A DNA stretch of 64,000 nucleotides, from positions 102,606 to 166,605 of the forward strand of contig CAKSEE010000001.1 of the NCBI GenBank assembly GCA_934446455.1, read 5' to 3'. The position numbers were made by a program, and so were the translations under genes. Numbering within the stretch: position 1 is the first letter of the stretch; each line of letters opens with the position of its first letter. Below are positions 35,375 through 45,656 of the stretch, in pieces. The notes beneath the pieces were generated by a model, which saw only the letters and a list, made by a program, of their open reading frames with translations, was not told the origin of the DNA and searched no databases. The stretch is from an uncultured Oscillospiraceae bacterium. GTDB taxonomy: Bacteria; Bacillota; Clostridia; Oscillospirales; Ruminococcaceae.

Positions 35375-36118
35375 ATGAGCGAAAAGAAATACTCTAAAAA
35401 CAGCTCCACAGCGCCGCTTATAGCTACGATAGCAGTAGCTCTCGCAGCGATAGTGCTTGCTGTTGTGGCAATACTTACAATGAAGCAGGGCAGCGATGCG
35501 CCACATACCTCGCAGCCCGCGTCGAGCGCATTTCAGCCCGACGCCGCGCTTGTTGAGGAATGCACCTACGCCGCGCATGACCTTGTAAAGGACAGCTACA
35601 GCGTGCTGCGCCTGTTCGTGACGGAGGGGCTGCCGCACCTTGACGAGCCTTACGGCAACGCGCCCGAGGACGGGCTTTACACAGTAAACTCCACCGAATA
35701 CACCTCCACCGCGCAGATACGCGAGCTTGTGAATTCGGTATTCGTAAGCGACGAGGCGGACAGGATATTCACAAATATTGACGGCAGCGGACTTGCGGTA
35801 TATCAGGACCGAACCGTGCTCACCGACATTGAGTACACCACCGACGCCACAACCGAAACCGAGGAGCAGTCGCGCCCGCTTTACAGGCAGGAAACCGTGC
35901 TCGGCATCAGCGAGAAGTTTACGCCTGCAGAGTATAACAAGGACTGGTCGCAGTGCAGCATTGCGGTGCTGCCCGAAAGCGAAACGTCCTGCAGGCTTAC
36001 TGTCTATCTCGGCGGCGTTGACCCCGAGAATCTTGAGAGCGCGGACCCCGAGAGCATTCTCGAAACGTCTATGGTAAAGACCGATGGCGTGTGGAAGCTT
36101 ACAAAGCTCGTTTACTGA
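35375..36118 (+). CDS. Unrecognised membrane-anchored protein upstream of the ATP synthase operon
   Basis: 247 residues: basic N-terminus, one membrane helix (PLIATIAVALAAIVLAVVAIL, ~14-35; its start quoted), a Ser/Gln/Ala linker and a ~190-residue extracytoplasmic domain with mixed alpha/beta character (AALVEECTYAAHDLVKDSYSVLRL; CRLTVYLGGVDPENL). No family recognised. GAAAGGC is ~12 nt before the ATG. Its stop overlaps the next start (TGATG), so it belongs translationally to the atp transcription unit. Confidence 0.7.
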   Translation: MSEKKYSKNSSTAPLIATIAVALAAIVLAVVAILTMKQGSDAPHTSQPASSAFQPDAALVEECTYAAHDLVKDSYSVLRLFVTEGLPHLDEPYGNAPEDGLYTVNSTEYTSTAQIRELVNSVFVSDEADRIFTNIDGSGLAVYQDRTVLTDIEYTTDATTETEEQSRPLYRQETVLGISEKFTPAEYNKDWSQCSIAVLPESETSCRLTVYLGGVDPENLESADPESILETSMVKTDGVWKLTKLVY

Positions 36119-36417
36119 TGAAAAAAGAGAACCCTTTCTCCGTGTACGTCACGGTAAGCCAGCTTGCGTTTGTGATAATAACGCCGCTCATAGCCTTTCT
36201 GGCGGGCGGCGGCTATGTTGTAAGGAAATATTTCCTGCCCGATTGGGTCATGGGGATATGCGTGGCGCTTGCAATTATATTCATGCTTGGCGGCGCGGCT
36301 TCCTACATCATGCAGCTTGTGCGGCGCTACGGAAAGGACGACGGCAGGGCGCCGAAGTCCTACAACGCCCCGCGCGACAACGACTACTACGACGACTACA
36401 AGGACATGAGAAAGTAG
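36118..36417 (+). CDS. AtpZ-like F1F0-ATPase accessory membrane protein
   Basis: 99 residues, two membrane helices (~11-32 and ~43-66) and a charged C-terminus with a Tyr/Asp-rich tail. It resembles the small ATPase gene-1/AtpZ family that precedes atpI in Gram-positive operons and may help divalent cation uptake or rotor assembly. Starts in TGATG overlap with the upstream gene. Confidence 0.7.
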   Translation: MKKENPFSVYVTVSQLAFVIITPLIAFLAGGGYVVRKYFLPDWVMGICVALAIIFMLGGAASYIMQLVRRYGKDDGRAPKSYNAPRDNDYYDDYKDMRK

Positions 36418-36436
36418 CACTGCCGAAAGGTGTTTT

Positions 36437-36838
36437 ATGGCACTGAAAAAAGACCAGCCCGTTTACGCGGAAATGCGCGCGCACGCGCCAAGCTTCCTTG
36501 TCATCTGCGGGGTTTACCTTGCGGTGACGGTCGTGCTTTTCTTTGCGTCCGGGCGCGATATATCGCTTATTCTCGGCGCGCTTTACGGCATTGCGCTGTG
36601 CGTGCTTAATTTTCTTCTGCTCGGCAAAACCGCGCAGAGAGCCGTGCGAATGGGCGAAAAGTCCGCGCGTAACTACATGAACACCATGTATTGCGTGCGC
36701 TATCTGGGGCTTTTCGCGGCGCTCACGGCGGCGGCTCTTATCCCGTTTATAAGCCTTATTACCGCAGCGATACCGCTCTTCTTTCCGAAGGCGGCGATAA
36801 CTGCAAGGGCTTTTATTCACAGAAACAAGGAGGAATGA
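36437..36838 (+). CDS. atpI: ATP synthase subunit I
   Basis: 133 residues, four membrane helices in two hairpins. Position just before atpB and the sequence pattern (LILGALYGIALCVLNFLLLG) fit AtpI, an assembly factor for the c-ring. AAAGG lies 7 nt before the ATG. It ends 4 bp before the atpB start. Confidence 0.8.
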   Translation: MALKKDQPVYAEMRAHAPSFLVICGVYLAVTVVLFFASGRDISLILGALYGIALCVLNFLLLGKTAQRAVRMGEKSARNYMNTMYCVRYLGLFAALTAAALIPFISLITAAIPLFFPKAAITARAFIHRNKEE

Positions 36839-36842
36839 TATT

Positions 36843-37559
36843 ATGCCGACTGCTCTTATGCTGGCGTCACGCAGCGCGGAGGTTACTGTAAACGGTCCTC
36901 TCGTTGTCGCAAGCTTTGAATTATTTGGCATAACATGGAATCTGACGGAGAGTATCATCATTCAGTGGCTTGTAATCGCCATTTTGCTGGTGGTGATCCT
37001 CGTGCTGACGCACAACATGAAGGTCGTGCCCGAAACCAAGCGGCAGGCGGCGGCGGAGATGATCGTAGAGTTCTTCACCGATACCGTTAACAACACCATG
37101 GGTGGAAAATACAGGGCGTATATCCCCTATATCGGCGCGATTTTCTGCTTCTCAATGATATCGAGCCTTATGGGACTGCTGGGACTGCGCTCCCCCACTG
37201 CGGACCTGTCTGTCACGGGTACATGGGGCGTTATAACGTTCTTCCTTATACAGTATAACCGCGCAAAAACGGGCAAGGTCAAGGGTTATTTCCACAACTT
37301 TATCGAGCCTATGCCGTTCATGCTGCCGTTCAACATAATCGGCGAGATCGCGAACCCCGTTTCGCTCGCGCTGCGTCACTTCGGCAACATCGTTGCGGGT
37401 ATGGTTATAAGCACGCTCATCTACTTCGCGCTCGGCAACTTCGCTATTCTGCTGCCTGCGGTGCTTTCGCTCTACTTCGATATATTCTCGTCGGTAGTGC
37501 AGGCGTATATTTTCATAATGCTCACGATGTCCTACATTTCGTCGGCAGAGTGCGAATAA
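36843..37559 (+). CDS. atpB: ATP synthase subunit a
   Basis: 238 residues, five to six membrane helices. Stator subunit that forms the two ion half-channels. The essential arginine is Arg178 in SLALRHFGNIVAG. C-terminal helix FSSVVQAYIFIMLTMSYI is typical. AGGAGG lies 9 nt before the ATG. Confidence 0.96.
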   Translation: MPTALMLASRSAEVTVNGPLVVASFELFGITWNLTESIIIQWLVIAILLVVILVLTHNMKVVPETKRQAAAEMIVEFFTDTVNNTMGGKYRAYIPYIGAIFCFSMISSLMGLLGLRSPTADLSVTGTWGVITFFLIQYNRAKTGKVKGYFHNFIEPMPFMLPFNIIGEIANPVSLALRHFGNIVAGMVISTLIYFALGNFAILLPAVLSLYFDIFSSVVQAYIFIMLTMSYISSAECE

Positions 37560-37601
37560 CGCATACTTCTGGTATCCCGCCCCGCACGGGGAGATATATA
37601 A

Positions 37602-37952
<351 letters not shown>

Positions 37953-37994
37953 GCGGCGGTCTGAAAAGCATATCGGGAGGAGCTGAGCATAAGA

Positions 37995-38543
37995 ATGCTG
38001 AATTTTTTAACTGAGGCGGCGGCCGGTGCCGCAGAGCAGCAGACGCTCTCGCTGGTGTCCATCGACACGGGAACGATAGTTTTCACGCTTATAAATACGC
38101 TCATAATCTTCCTTATCTTCAGGATATTCCTGTTCAAGCCCGTTGGCAAGATACTTGAAAAGCGCAAGGAGCTTGCCGCAGCGGAGATAGCCGACGCACA
38201 GAAGGCGAAGGAATCCGCGCAGAAGGCAGAAAAGGAGTACCTTGAGAGCATTGCAGGCGCAAAGGAGGAGGCTGCCGAGATAATCAGGCAGGCAAACCAG
38301 AGAGCGCAGGCGCGCGAAGAGGAGCTTATAACCGAAGCCAACCGCAAGGCGGCTGAGATTCGTGCGAAAGCCGAGGAATCTATCGAGCGTGACAAACAGC
38401 GCGCACTTAACGAGATAAAGGACGAAATATCCGATATCGTTATTATGGCAGCCACAAAGGTCGTAGAAAAGGAAATTTCGCAGGCAGACAACGAAAAGCT
38501 CATAGAGGGATTCCTTGCGAACGTTGCAAAGGCAGCGGATTAA
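37995..38543 (+). CDS. atpF: ATP synthase subunit b
   Basis: 182 residues: short outside N-terminus, one membrane helix (TIVFTLINTLIIFLIFRIFLF, ~27-47; shown by its core), then a long Glu/Ala/Lys coiled coil forming the peripheral stalk. GGAGGAG lies 12 nt before the ATG, a long spacing, but no better start exists. Followed after 22 bp by atpH. Confidence 0.94.
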   Translation: MLNFLTEAAAGAAEQQTLSLVSIDTGTIVFTLINTLIIFLIFRIFLFKPVGKILEKRKELAAAEIADAQKAKESAQKAEKEYLESIAGAKEEAAEIIRQANQRAQAREEELITEANRKAAEIRAKAEESIERDKQRALNEIKDEISDIVIMAATKVVEKEISQADNEKLIEGFLANVAKAAD

Positions 38544-38565
38544 GCCGCCGAGAAAGGAACTTTTG

Positions 38566-39117
38566 ATGAACGACAAGGCTGAAAAGGTATACGCGCAGGC
38601 TTTTTTTGAGCTCTGCCGGGAGCAGGCTCAGGGTAAGGAGCGCGATATGCTGACGGAGCTTGACGCTCTCGACGGTATATTTTCCGCGAACCCCGACCTT
38701 GCAAAGCTTATGGACGCGCCGACCGTTCCCGCAGAGGAAAAGGTCGGGCTGCTGCGCGAGATGATAAGCTCGGGCGGTATCTGCGAGCTTTGCGGAAACC
38801 TGCTGTGCGTTATTGCGGAGAAGGGCAGATTCGGCTGCTTCAGCGGGATTGTAAAGCACTTCCGCGAACTCTGCAACGATTTCTACAAGATAGCCGAGAT
38901 AACCGTGACCTCAAGCGAGCCTCTTACGGAGGAGCTTAAGGAGAAGATTAAGGCGAAGATGTCCGAAATCACGGGAAAGACCGTTTCCATAAAGGAAAAG
39001 ACAGACCCCTCGATAATCGGCGGCGTTATCATCGACTATGGCTCGACGCGCTACGACGGAAGCGTGAAGGCAAGGCTCGGCGCTCTCAAAAAGGAGCTGG
39101 GCTCCGTCATTGCATGA
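38566..39117 (+). CDS. atpH: ATP synthase subunit delta
   Basis: 183 residues, normal. N-terminal helical bundle that binds alpha (AEKVYAQAFFELCREQ) and a C-terminal domain (KAKMSEITGKTVSIKEKTDPSIIGGVII) joining the b subunits; the second motif is given here in halves KAKMSEITGKTV and DPSIIGGVII. The ATG at 38566 has AAAGGA 7 nt upstream; the longer frame overlaps atpF. Confidence 0.94.
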   Translation: MNDKAEKVYAQAFFELCREQAQGKERDMLTELDALDGIFSANPDLAKLMDAPTVPAEEKVGLLREMISSGGICELCGNLLCVIAEKGRFGCFSGIVKHFRELCNDFYKIAEITVTSSEPLTEELKEKIKAKMSEITGKTVSIKEKTDPSIIGGVIIDYGSTRYDGSVKARLGALKKELGSVIA

Positions 39118-39153
39118 AATGCAGACAAATCTAACAGAAAGGGAACATAATCA

Positions 39154-40662
39154 ATGGATTTACGCCCCGATGAAATAACGGGACTTATTAAGGACCGTAT
39201 TAAGAACTACAACGCGAAAATCCAGCTCGGCGACGTCGGCACGGTTGTTACCGTGGGCGACGGTATCGTACGCATACACGGTCTTGAAAAGTGTATGCTT
39301 AACGAGCTTCTCGAGTTCGAGAACGGCGTGCGCTGCATGGCGCTCAACCTCGAGCAGGATTTTGTCGGCGCGGTAATGCTCGGCTCTGACGCGGGCATTA
39401 AGGAGGGCGACAGCGTTAAGCGCACGGGCAGCATCGTATCCGTGCCTGTCGGAGAAGCGCTTCTCGGACGCGTTGTAAACTCTCTGGGTCAGCCCATAGA
39501 CGGCAAGGGCGACATTCTCGCCGCTGAAACGCGCCCCATAGAGAAGATAGCGCCCGGTATCATCACAAGAGAACCCGTAACCGTTCCGTTACAGACGGGT
39601 ATCAAGGCTATCGACTCCATGATACCGATAGGCAGAGGGCAGCGCGAGCTTATCATCGGCGACCGCCAGACTGGTAAGACCGCTATCGCCATAGACACAA
39701 TCATCAACCAGAAGGGCAAGGACGTTATCTGTATCTACGTTGCAATCGGGCAGAAGAACTCTACCGTTGCAAACGTTGTTGAAACGCTGCGCGCGAACGG
39801 AGCGCTCGACTACACGATAGTCGTATCCTCCACCGCGTCCGAGCTTGCCCCGCTGCAGTATATCGCGCCCTATTCGGGCTGCACCATGGGCGAATACTTC
39901 ATGGAAAAGGGCAAGGACGCTCTCGTGGTTTACGACGACCTGTCCAAGCACGCTGTGGCTTACAGAGCGCTTTCGCTGCTGCTTAAGCGCCCGCCGGGGC
40001 GTGAAGCGTACCCCGGTGACGTATTCTACCTCCACTCAAGACTGCTTGAGCGCGCGGCTCGTCTTAACAAGGACTATGGCGGCGGCTCGCTCACCGCGCT
40101 GCCTATCATCGAAACGCAGGCGGGCGACGTTTCCGCGTATATCCCGACGAACGTAATTTCCATTACGGACGGTCAGATATTCCTTGAAACGGAGCTCTTC
40201 AACTCGGGAGTGCGCCCTGCGGTAAACCCCGGTATATCGGTTTCACGCGTTGGCGGCAGCGCGCAGATAAAGGCAATGAAAAAGGTTTCGGGTACGCTTA
40301 AGCTCGAATACTCGCAGTACAGAGAGCTTCAGTCGTTCGCGCAGTTCGGCTCGGACCTTGATAAGGATACCAAGGACCGCCTTGCAAAGGGCGAGCGTAT
40401 AGTAGAGGTTCTCAAGCAGGATCAGAACTCACCGCTTGAGGTTGAGGAGCAGGTAGTCATAATCTACGCTGTTATCAACAACTTCCTCGCTTCTATCCCG
40501 CTTGGCAGGATAAAGGCGTATCAGAAGGACCTTATCGAGCATATAAAGCTTAACAGCCCCGAGGTTCTCGAGAGCATTAAGAATGAAAAGGTGCTTACCC
40601 CCGAAAACGAGGAAGCGCTTAAGGCAATACTCGCGTCCTTTGCAAAGGATTACGCGGGCTGA
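39154..40662 (+). CDS. atpA: ATP synthase subunit alpha
   Basis: 502 residues. Non-catalytic nucleotide-binding subunit with Walker A GDRQTGKT (169-176), the arginine-finger region [17 protein letters not shown] and a helical C-terminal domain. GAAAGGG lies 8-9 nt before the ATG. It is followed, unusually, by a small membrane-protein gene before atpG. Confidence 0.97.
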   Translation: MDLRPDEITGLIKDRIKNYNAKIQLGDVGTVVTVGDGIVRIHGLEKCMLNELLEFENGVRCMALNLEQDFVGAVMLGSDAGIKEGDSVKRTGSIVSVPVGEALLGRVVNSLGQPIDGKGDILAAETRPIEKIAPGIITREPVTVPLQTGIKAIDSMIPIGRGQRELIIGDRQTGKTAIAIDTIINQKGKDVICIYVAIGQKNSTVANVVETLRANGALDYTIVVSSTASELAPLQYIAPYSGCTMGEYFMEKGKDALVVYDDLSKHAVAYRALSLLLKRPPGREAYPGDVFYLHSRLLERAARLNKDYGGGSLTALPIIETQAGDVSAYIPTNVISITDGQIFLETELFNSGVRPAVNPGISVSRVGGSAQIKAMKKVSGTLKLEYSQYRELQSFAQFGSDLDKDTKDRLAKGERIVEVLKQDQNSPLEVEEQVVIIYAVINNFLASIPLGRIKAYQKDLIEHIKLNSPEVLESIKNEKVLTPENEEALKAILASFAKDYAG

Positions 40663-40679
40663 CACGAAAGGAGCATTTC

Positions 40680-40808
40680 ATGAAGCAGGCTGCTTTTGTT
40701 ATGGGCATTGTTGCAACGGTGCTTTCGGTTCTCACCGCCGCTGCTGTGGCATGGCTTTATATCGAGAAGAAGGTAAGATACATCACCACCGACGACAACG
40801 TTCAGTAA
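40680..40808 (+). CDS. 42-residue single-pass membrane protein between atpA and atpG
   Basis: Encodes MKQAAFVMGIVATVLSVLTA, then AAVAWLYIEKKVRYITTDDN and VQ: a short N-terminus, one helix (~5-28) and a charged 14-residue tail. GAAAGGAG lies 6 nt before the ATG, as good as that of the flanking atp genes, and it ends 28 bp before atpG. I know of no standard F-ATPase subunit at this position. It could be an assembly or regulatory microprotein for the synthase. Coding status rests on the site, start, helix and position; no homologue is known to me. Confidence 0.7.
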   Translation: MKQAAFVMGIVATVLSVLTAAAVAWLYIEKKVRYITTDDNVQ

Positions 40809-40851
40809 TAACGCTTAATTACACGGGGGTGATAGTATAGCAACAGGAAAT

Positions 40852-41697
40852 ATGAAGGACATCAAGCGCCGCATAAAGTCTGTCGGTTCGACGCGGCAGA
40901 TAACAAAGGCTATGCAGCTGGTGGCGTCCAGTAAGCTGCGCAAGGCCAAGAGCCGTGCGGAGCAGGCGCGTCCTTACTTTAACGAGCTTTACAGGTCAAT
41001 GTGCGAGATAGCCTCCGCCAACACCGATTTCTCCACGGTATTCACCGAGAAGAGGGAGGTAAAGCACCGCCTTTTCATCGTCATTGCAGGCGACAGAGGG
41101 CTTGCGGGCGGCTATAACACTAACGTGCTGAAGCTTGCCTGCGCAGAGCATGAAAACGACGCCGAAAAGCCGAAGATCATAGCTATCGGCAGAAAGGCGG
41201 GGGAGTATTTCTCCAAGCACGGCTATGACGTTGTGGCTTCGTTTTCGGCTGTCGCGGAGAGCATAAAGCCCAATCAGGCGCAGGATATCGCAGATATAGC
41301 AATAGAGCTTTTCAGGCGCGGCGAGATCGACGAGGTAATGATATTCTACACGATGTTCATATCCTCGCTTTCGCAGGAGGCGCAGAGCATGAAGGTGCTG
41401 CCGATGGAAACGCAGCACGTTAAGGGCACCGAGGAGATAGGCGCAATGACCTACGACCCCTCGCCCGAGGCGGTGTTCAACCGTATCGTGCCGCGCTACA
41501 CCGCAAGCCTTATAATGTGCGCTATAGTTGAGTCGTTCGCTTCTGAGCAGGGCGCGCGCCGCACCGCAATGGAGAGCGCGACCGACAACGCCGACGCCAT
41601 GACCGAGAGCCTGTCGCTGCTTTATAACCGCGCGCGTCAGGCAAGCATTACAACGGAGATAATCGACATAGTATCGGGCGCTTCCGTTCAGGAATAA
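40852..41697 (+). CDS. atpG: ATP synthase subunit gamma
   Basis: 281 residues from the ATG. Central rotor shaft: N-terminal helix DIKRRIKSVGSTRQITKAMQ with the conserved VASSKLRKAK, a Rossmann-like middle (IVIAGDRGLAGGYN) and C-terminal helix TAMESATDNADAM. The ATG at 40852 has only a weak site. Five codons upstream an in-frame ATA (40837), 5 nt after GGGGGTG, would add ATGN and may be the real start. Confidence 0.94.
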   Translation: MKDIKRRIKSVGSTRQITKAMQLVASSKLRKAKSRAEQARPYFNELYRSMCEIASANTDFSTVFTEKREVKHRLFIVIAGDRGLAGGYNTNVLKLACAEHENDAEKPKIIAIGRKAGEYFSKHGYDVVASFSAVAESIKPNQAQDIADIAIELFRRGEIDEVMIFYTMFISSLSQEAQSMKVLPMETQHVKGTEEIGAMTYDPSPEAVFNRIVPRYTASLIMCAIVESFASEQGARRTAMESATDNADAMTESLSLLYNRARQASITTEIIDIVSGASVQE

Positions 41698-41716
41698 CGC
41701 TCTCCGTATGATTTGA

Positions 41717-43141
<1,425 letters not shown>

Positions 43142-43146
43142 TTCCT

Positions 43147-43548
43147 ATGACACCATTTCCACTTCAGATAATCACCCCCGAAAAGACGTTTTTTGACGGG
43201 CAGACCGAGCAGGTTATCGTCCGCACAACCGTCGGCGACGTGGGCATACTGAAAGGTCACGAGCCTTATTGCGCGGCTATCGGTATCGGGCAGATGCGCG
43301 TGATGATAGACGGCGAGTTCAGGCGCGCGGCGACATCGGGCGGCATAATCAAAGTGCTTCGCGACAAGACCGTTATCCTTGTGCAGACCTGCGAATGGGC
43401 TGACGAGATAGACGTGGAGCGTGCGACATCGGCGAAAAACACCGCTGAGGAGCGCATTCACGCCGCAGTAAGCGACAACGAGCTGCGCATGGCGGAGGCC
43501 AAGCTCCGCAGGGCGCTCAACCGTATTGATACGGCAGGACGTGTGTAA
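43147..43548 (+). CDS. atpC: ATP synthase subunit epsilon
   Basis: 133 residues: N-terminal beta-sandwich (PLQIITPEKTFFDGQTEQV; GDVGILKGHEPYCAAI) and C-terminal helical hairpin (AKNTAEERIHAA ... MAEAKLRRALNRI), complete enough for the inhibitory conformation. Starts 5 nt after atpD without its own strong ribosome binding site, consistent with coupling. Last gene of the operon. Confidence 0.95.
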   Translation: MTPFPLQIITPEKTFFDGQTEQVIVRTTVGDVGILKGHEPYCAAIGIGQMRVMIDGEFRRAATSGGIIKVLRDKTVILVQTCEWADEIDVERATSAKNTAEERIHAAVSDNELRMAEAKLRRALNRIDTAGRV

Positions 43549-43580
43549 TCATCTGCGGACGCCGCAAATCGGATAACAGC

Positions 43581-43621
43581 AAAAACCCGCTCACGGCTTC
43601 GTACCGTGAGCGGGTTTTTTG
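43581..43621 (+). terminator. atp operon terminator
   Basis: Perfect stem ACCCGCTCACGG / CCGTGAGCGGGT (extended by A-T pairs) with a 7-nt loop and a TTTTTT run, 32 nt after atpC. Confidence 0.93.
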
Positions 43622-43677
43622 TCTTATAAGCGTTTCGGGAAAGCGCCCCGCAGAACGCCGCGGGGCTTTGCCGTGCG

Positions 43678-45237
43678 TTACAGCGTCAGCCTGTTGTACT
43701 TTCCGTCGCGGATTATCTGCGTGTATTCCTTGTATGAGATGTTGAGGTCAACATAGCCCTCTATACCCGAAACTATGCCCTTGCTGCTGTACTGCCACAT
43801 TCCGAACTCGCCCTCGTATGTAGGCACGGTGTTCCACTGCGCAAGCCATATGTCGTGCTCGGTAAGCTTGCTTGTGTCAAGGTAATTGGTAAGCCACGCC
43901 TTGTTTGAGTAGAGCATGGTGTAATAGCCCGCAGCATTCACCTCGTCAAGGAAAGCCTTTACGATGCCGGTTATCTTCTTTTTGCCGAGGTCCGCCTGAT
44001 ACTGCTCCTCCACGTCAAGCACAACGGGGTAGGTTATCCTGTACGGCTCAATGGTCTTAAGGAAGAAGCGCGCCTCTTTCTTCGCTTCTGCGGTGGTTGT
44101 AGCGTAAAGATAGTGGTAAACGCCCACCTTTATGTTGTTCTTTGTGGCTTCGGTTATGTTGTAGTCGAAGGTGCTGTCCTTTGCTATCGGCTTTCCGCCG
44201 ACAGCCCCGCGCGAGGCTCTTATCATCGCAAAATCAATGCCGGCAGCCCTGACAGCTGCCCAGTCAACAGCGCCCTGCGCATAGGACACGTCTATACCCT
44301 TTGCGCCGATATCCGTGGGCTTAGCAAGCCCGCCGCCCGTAGAGTCGGTGTTGTTGCGGTAGTCGATAAGGCGGCTGCTTTTCGACACGGCAAAGCGCGC
44401 GGTTTTCGCCTTGTAGAAGCGCACGGTGCTTTCCATGATGAACACGCCGCTGTTTATGAACTCGCCCGTGAGCGAGAAGAAGCCCGCCATTGTAGAGCGC
44501 CCGCTTATCGTAACGCCAAGCGAGCCTTTAAGGTACAGCCTGCCCTCTGCGGGGGTCTGCATTTCGCCTGTAATGCGCGTTACGGAGTTTGCGGTGAGCG
44601 TTGTTATGCCGTAGTTGAGCAGTATGCCGTTTTTGTATACGTTAAGCGTACCCGACATTACCGCCTTTGCGCCGTTGCGCACGATAAATTCGCTCGCTAT
44701 CTGCACAGCGGAGCTTTTCGTGGCGCTCATGCCGCCGTAGCACTCGAACCCCGCACCCGCGTTTACAACGAACTTGCCCGATACCGTAAGCGAAGCGCCG
44801 GGCTCCACAAGCATTCTGCCCTTTACGGTAAAGCCTTTGTCCTTGTATACCACGAGCTTGGAGCCGCTGCACATCACAAGCGCGCTTCCGAGCGGCACCG
44901 TGAAGCTCTTTTTGAGCTTTACGGTCTTTGCTATGTAGTAGTTGGTGTTCGGCAGCATTTTTGTCTTGCCGTCCCACTCGGTATAGCCGCTTATGTCTAT
45001 CGGCTCGTACTCCTTGTCGGACAGATCCACGCCGCTCTCGGGCTTACCGGAGCCCTCAATGTCGTCGGGGTCGATGATCTCCGTTTCAGTGCGCTCGCCC
45101 GAGTCTATAACCGCAGTTTCGGTGCCCGCAGCCTCGGGCAGGCTCTCGCCCGTTTCTCCCTCGGCAAACGCGGTAAGCCCGCTAAGCGCTACCGCCGCCG
45201 CGACGAAAAGCGCCGCAGCCCGTTCCAGTAATTTCAT
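43678..45237 (-). CDS. Secreted GH25 lysozyme with N-terminal beta-repeat region
   Basis: 519 residues: signal peptide (LLERAAALFVAAAVALSGLT...FA), acidic linker, a ~220-residue repetitive beta region (LNVYKNGILLNYGITTLTAN-like turns, probably a beta-helix), then GH25 (~305-515) with GIDVSYAQG, MIRASRG, the catalytic VVLDVEE and the C-terminal WQYSSKG. Cleaves peptidoglycan glycan strands outside the membrane. The beta region may bind wall or form a stalk. Start at 45237 has GGAG 9 nt upstream. Divergent from a class A PBP. Confidence 0.92.
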   Translation of the reverse strand: MKLLERAAALFVAAAVALSGLTAFAEGETGESLPEAAGTETAVIDSGERTETEIIDPDDIEGSGKPESGVDLSDKEYEPIDISGYTEWDGKTKMLPNTNYYIAKTVKLKKSFTVPLGSALVMCSGSKLVVYKDKGFTVKGRMLVEPGASLTVSGKFVVNAGAGFECYGGMSATKSSAVQIASEFIVRNGAKAVMSGTLNVYKNGILLNYGITTLTANSVTRITGEMQTPAEGRLYLKGSLGVTISGRSTMAGFFSLTGEFINSGVFIMESTVRFYKAKTARFAVSKSSRLIDYRNNTDSTGGGLAKPTDIGAKGIDVSYAQGAVDWAAVRAAGIDFAMIRASRGAVGGKPIAKDSTFDYNITEATKNNIKVGVYHYLYATTTAEAKKEARFFLKTIEPYRITYPVVLDVEEQYQADLGKKKITGIVKAFLDEVNAAGYYTMLYSNKAWLTNYLDTSKLTEHDIWLAQWNTVPTYEGEFGMWQYSSKGIVSGIEGYVDLNISYKEYTQIIRDGKYNRLTL

Positions 45238-45384
45238 GTCAACACGCTCCGTTAATTTATTTCCCTTCCAAGCCCTGCGGCTTTTCCCCATGCTTATATT
45301 GTCGCACATTTTCCGCGATTTGTCAAACGTTTTTTAATATTTTTCACATGGGAATTTGTGGAAGGTACAGCAAAGCAGCAGAAT

Positions 45385-45455
45385 GTTACAATTCCAGACG
45401 GAAAGTGTAACAGAGTGATTACGCGGGGATTACAGTTTGCGCGGAAAAGGTTACA
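45385..45455 (+). promoter_or_regulatory. Phased GTTACA-like direct repeats (putative OmpR/PhoP-family sites)
   Basis: GTTACA at 45385, GTAACA at 45407, ATTACG at 45418, ATTACA at 45429 and GTTACA at 45450: spacings 22, 11, 11 and 21 bp. The next step of 21 bp lands on the -35 TTGACA at 45471. Eleven-bp phasing on one helix face is characteristic of OmpR/PhoB/PhoP-type response regulators. Confidence 0.5.
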
Positions 45456-45470
45456 TTTGTGTCATAACGG

Positions 45471-45499
45471 TTGACATATGGGAGCGCGCGTGTTATCAT
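45471..45499 (+). promoter_or_regulatory. Upstream promoter of the PBP gene
   Basis: TTGACA (45471-45476), 17-bp spacer, TATCAT (45494-45499), immediately after the phased repeat array. Confidence 0.7.
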
Positions 45500-45573
45500 A
45501 GTTAACGGGAAAGCGCCTTTCGACAGAAAGCACGTGTTTTTATAAGCCTTTTGTGATTTTTTTGAAAAAAGTA

Positions 45574-45602
45574 TTAACATTTCGACTGATATATGCTATA
45601 AT
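45574..45602 (+). promoter_or_regulatory. Downstream promoter of the PBP gene
   Basis: TTAACA (45574-45579), 17-bp spacer, TATAAT (45597-45602), 54 nt before the start codon. Confidence 0.75.
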
Positions 45603-45656
45603 AAAAAAGTATGCAGGCGTGCAAGGCAGACGGCAGCCATGTCAGGAATTATTTGA

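Larger units (their letters stand above)
45238..45656. other. Regulatory region between the GH25 and PBP genes
   Basis: 419 bp with no gene. Plus strand: two promoters and a phased GTTACA-like array (listed separately). No clear promoter for the GH25 gene could be fixed on the minus strand. This unusual length suggests complex control of these wall genes. Confidence 0.6.
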
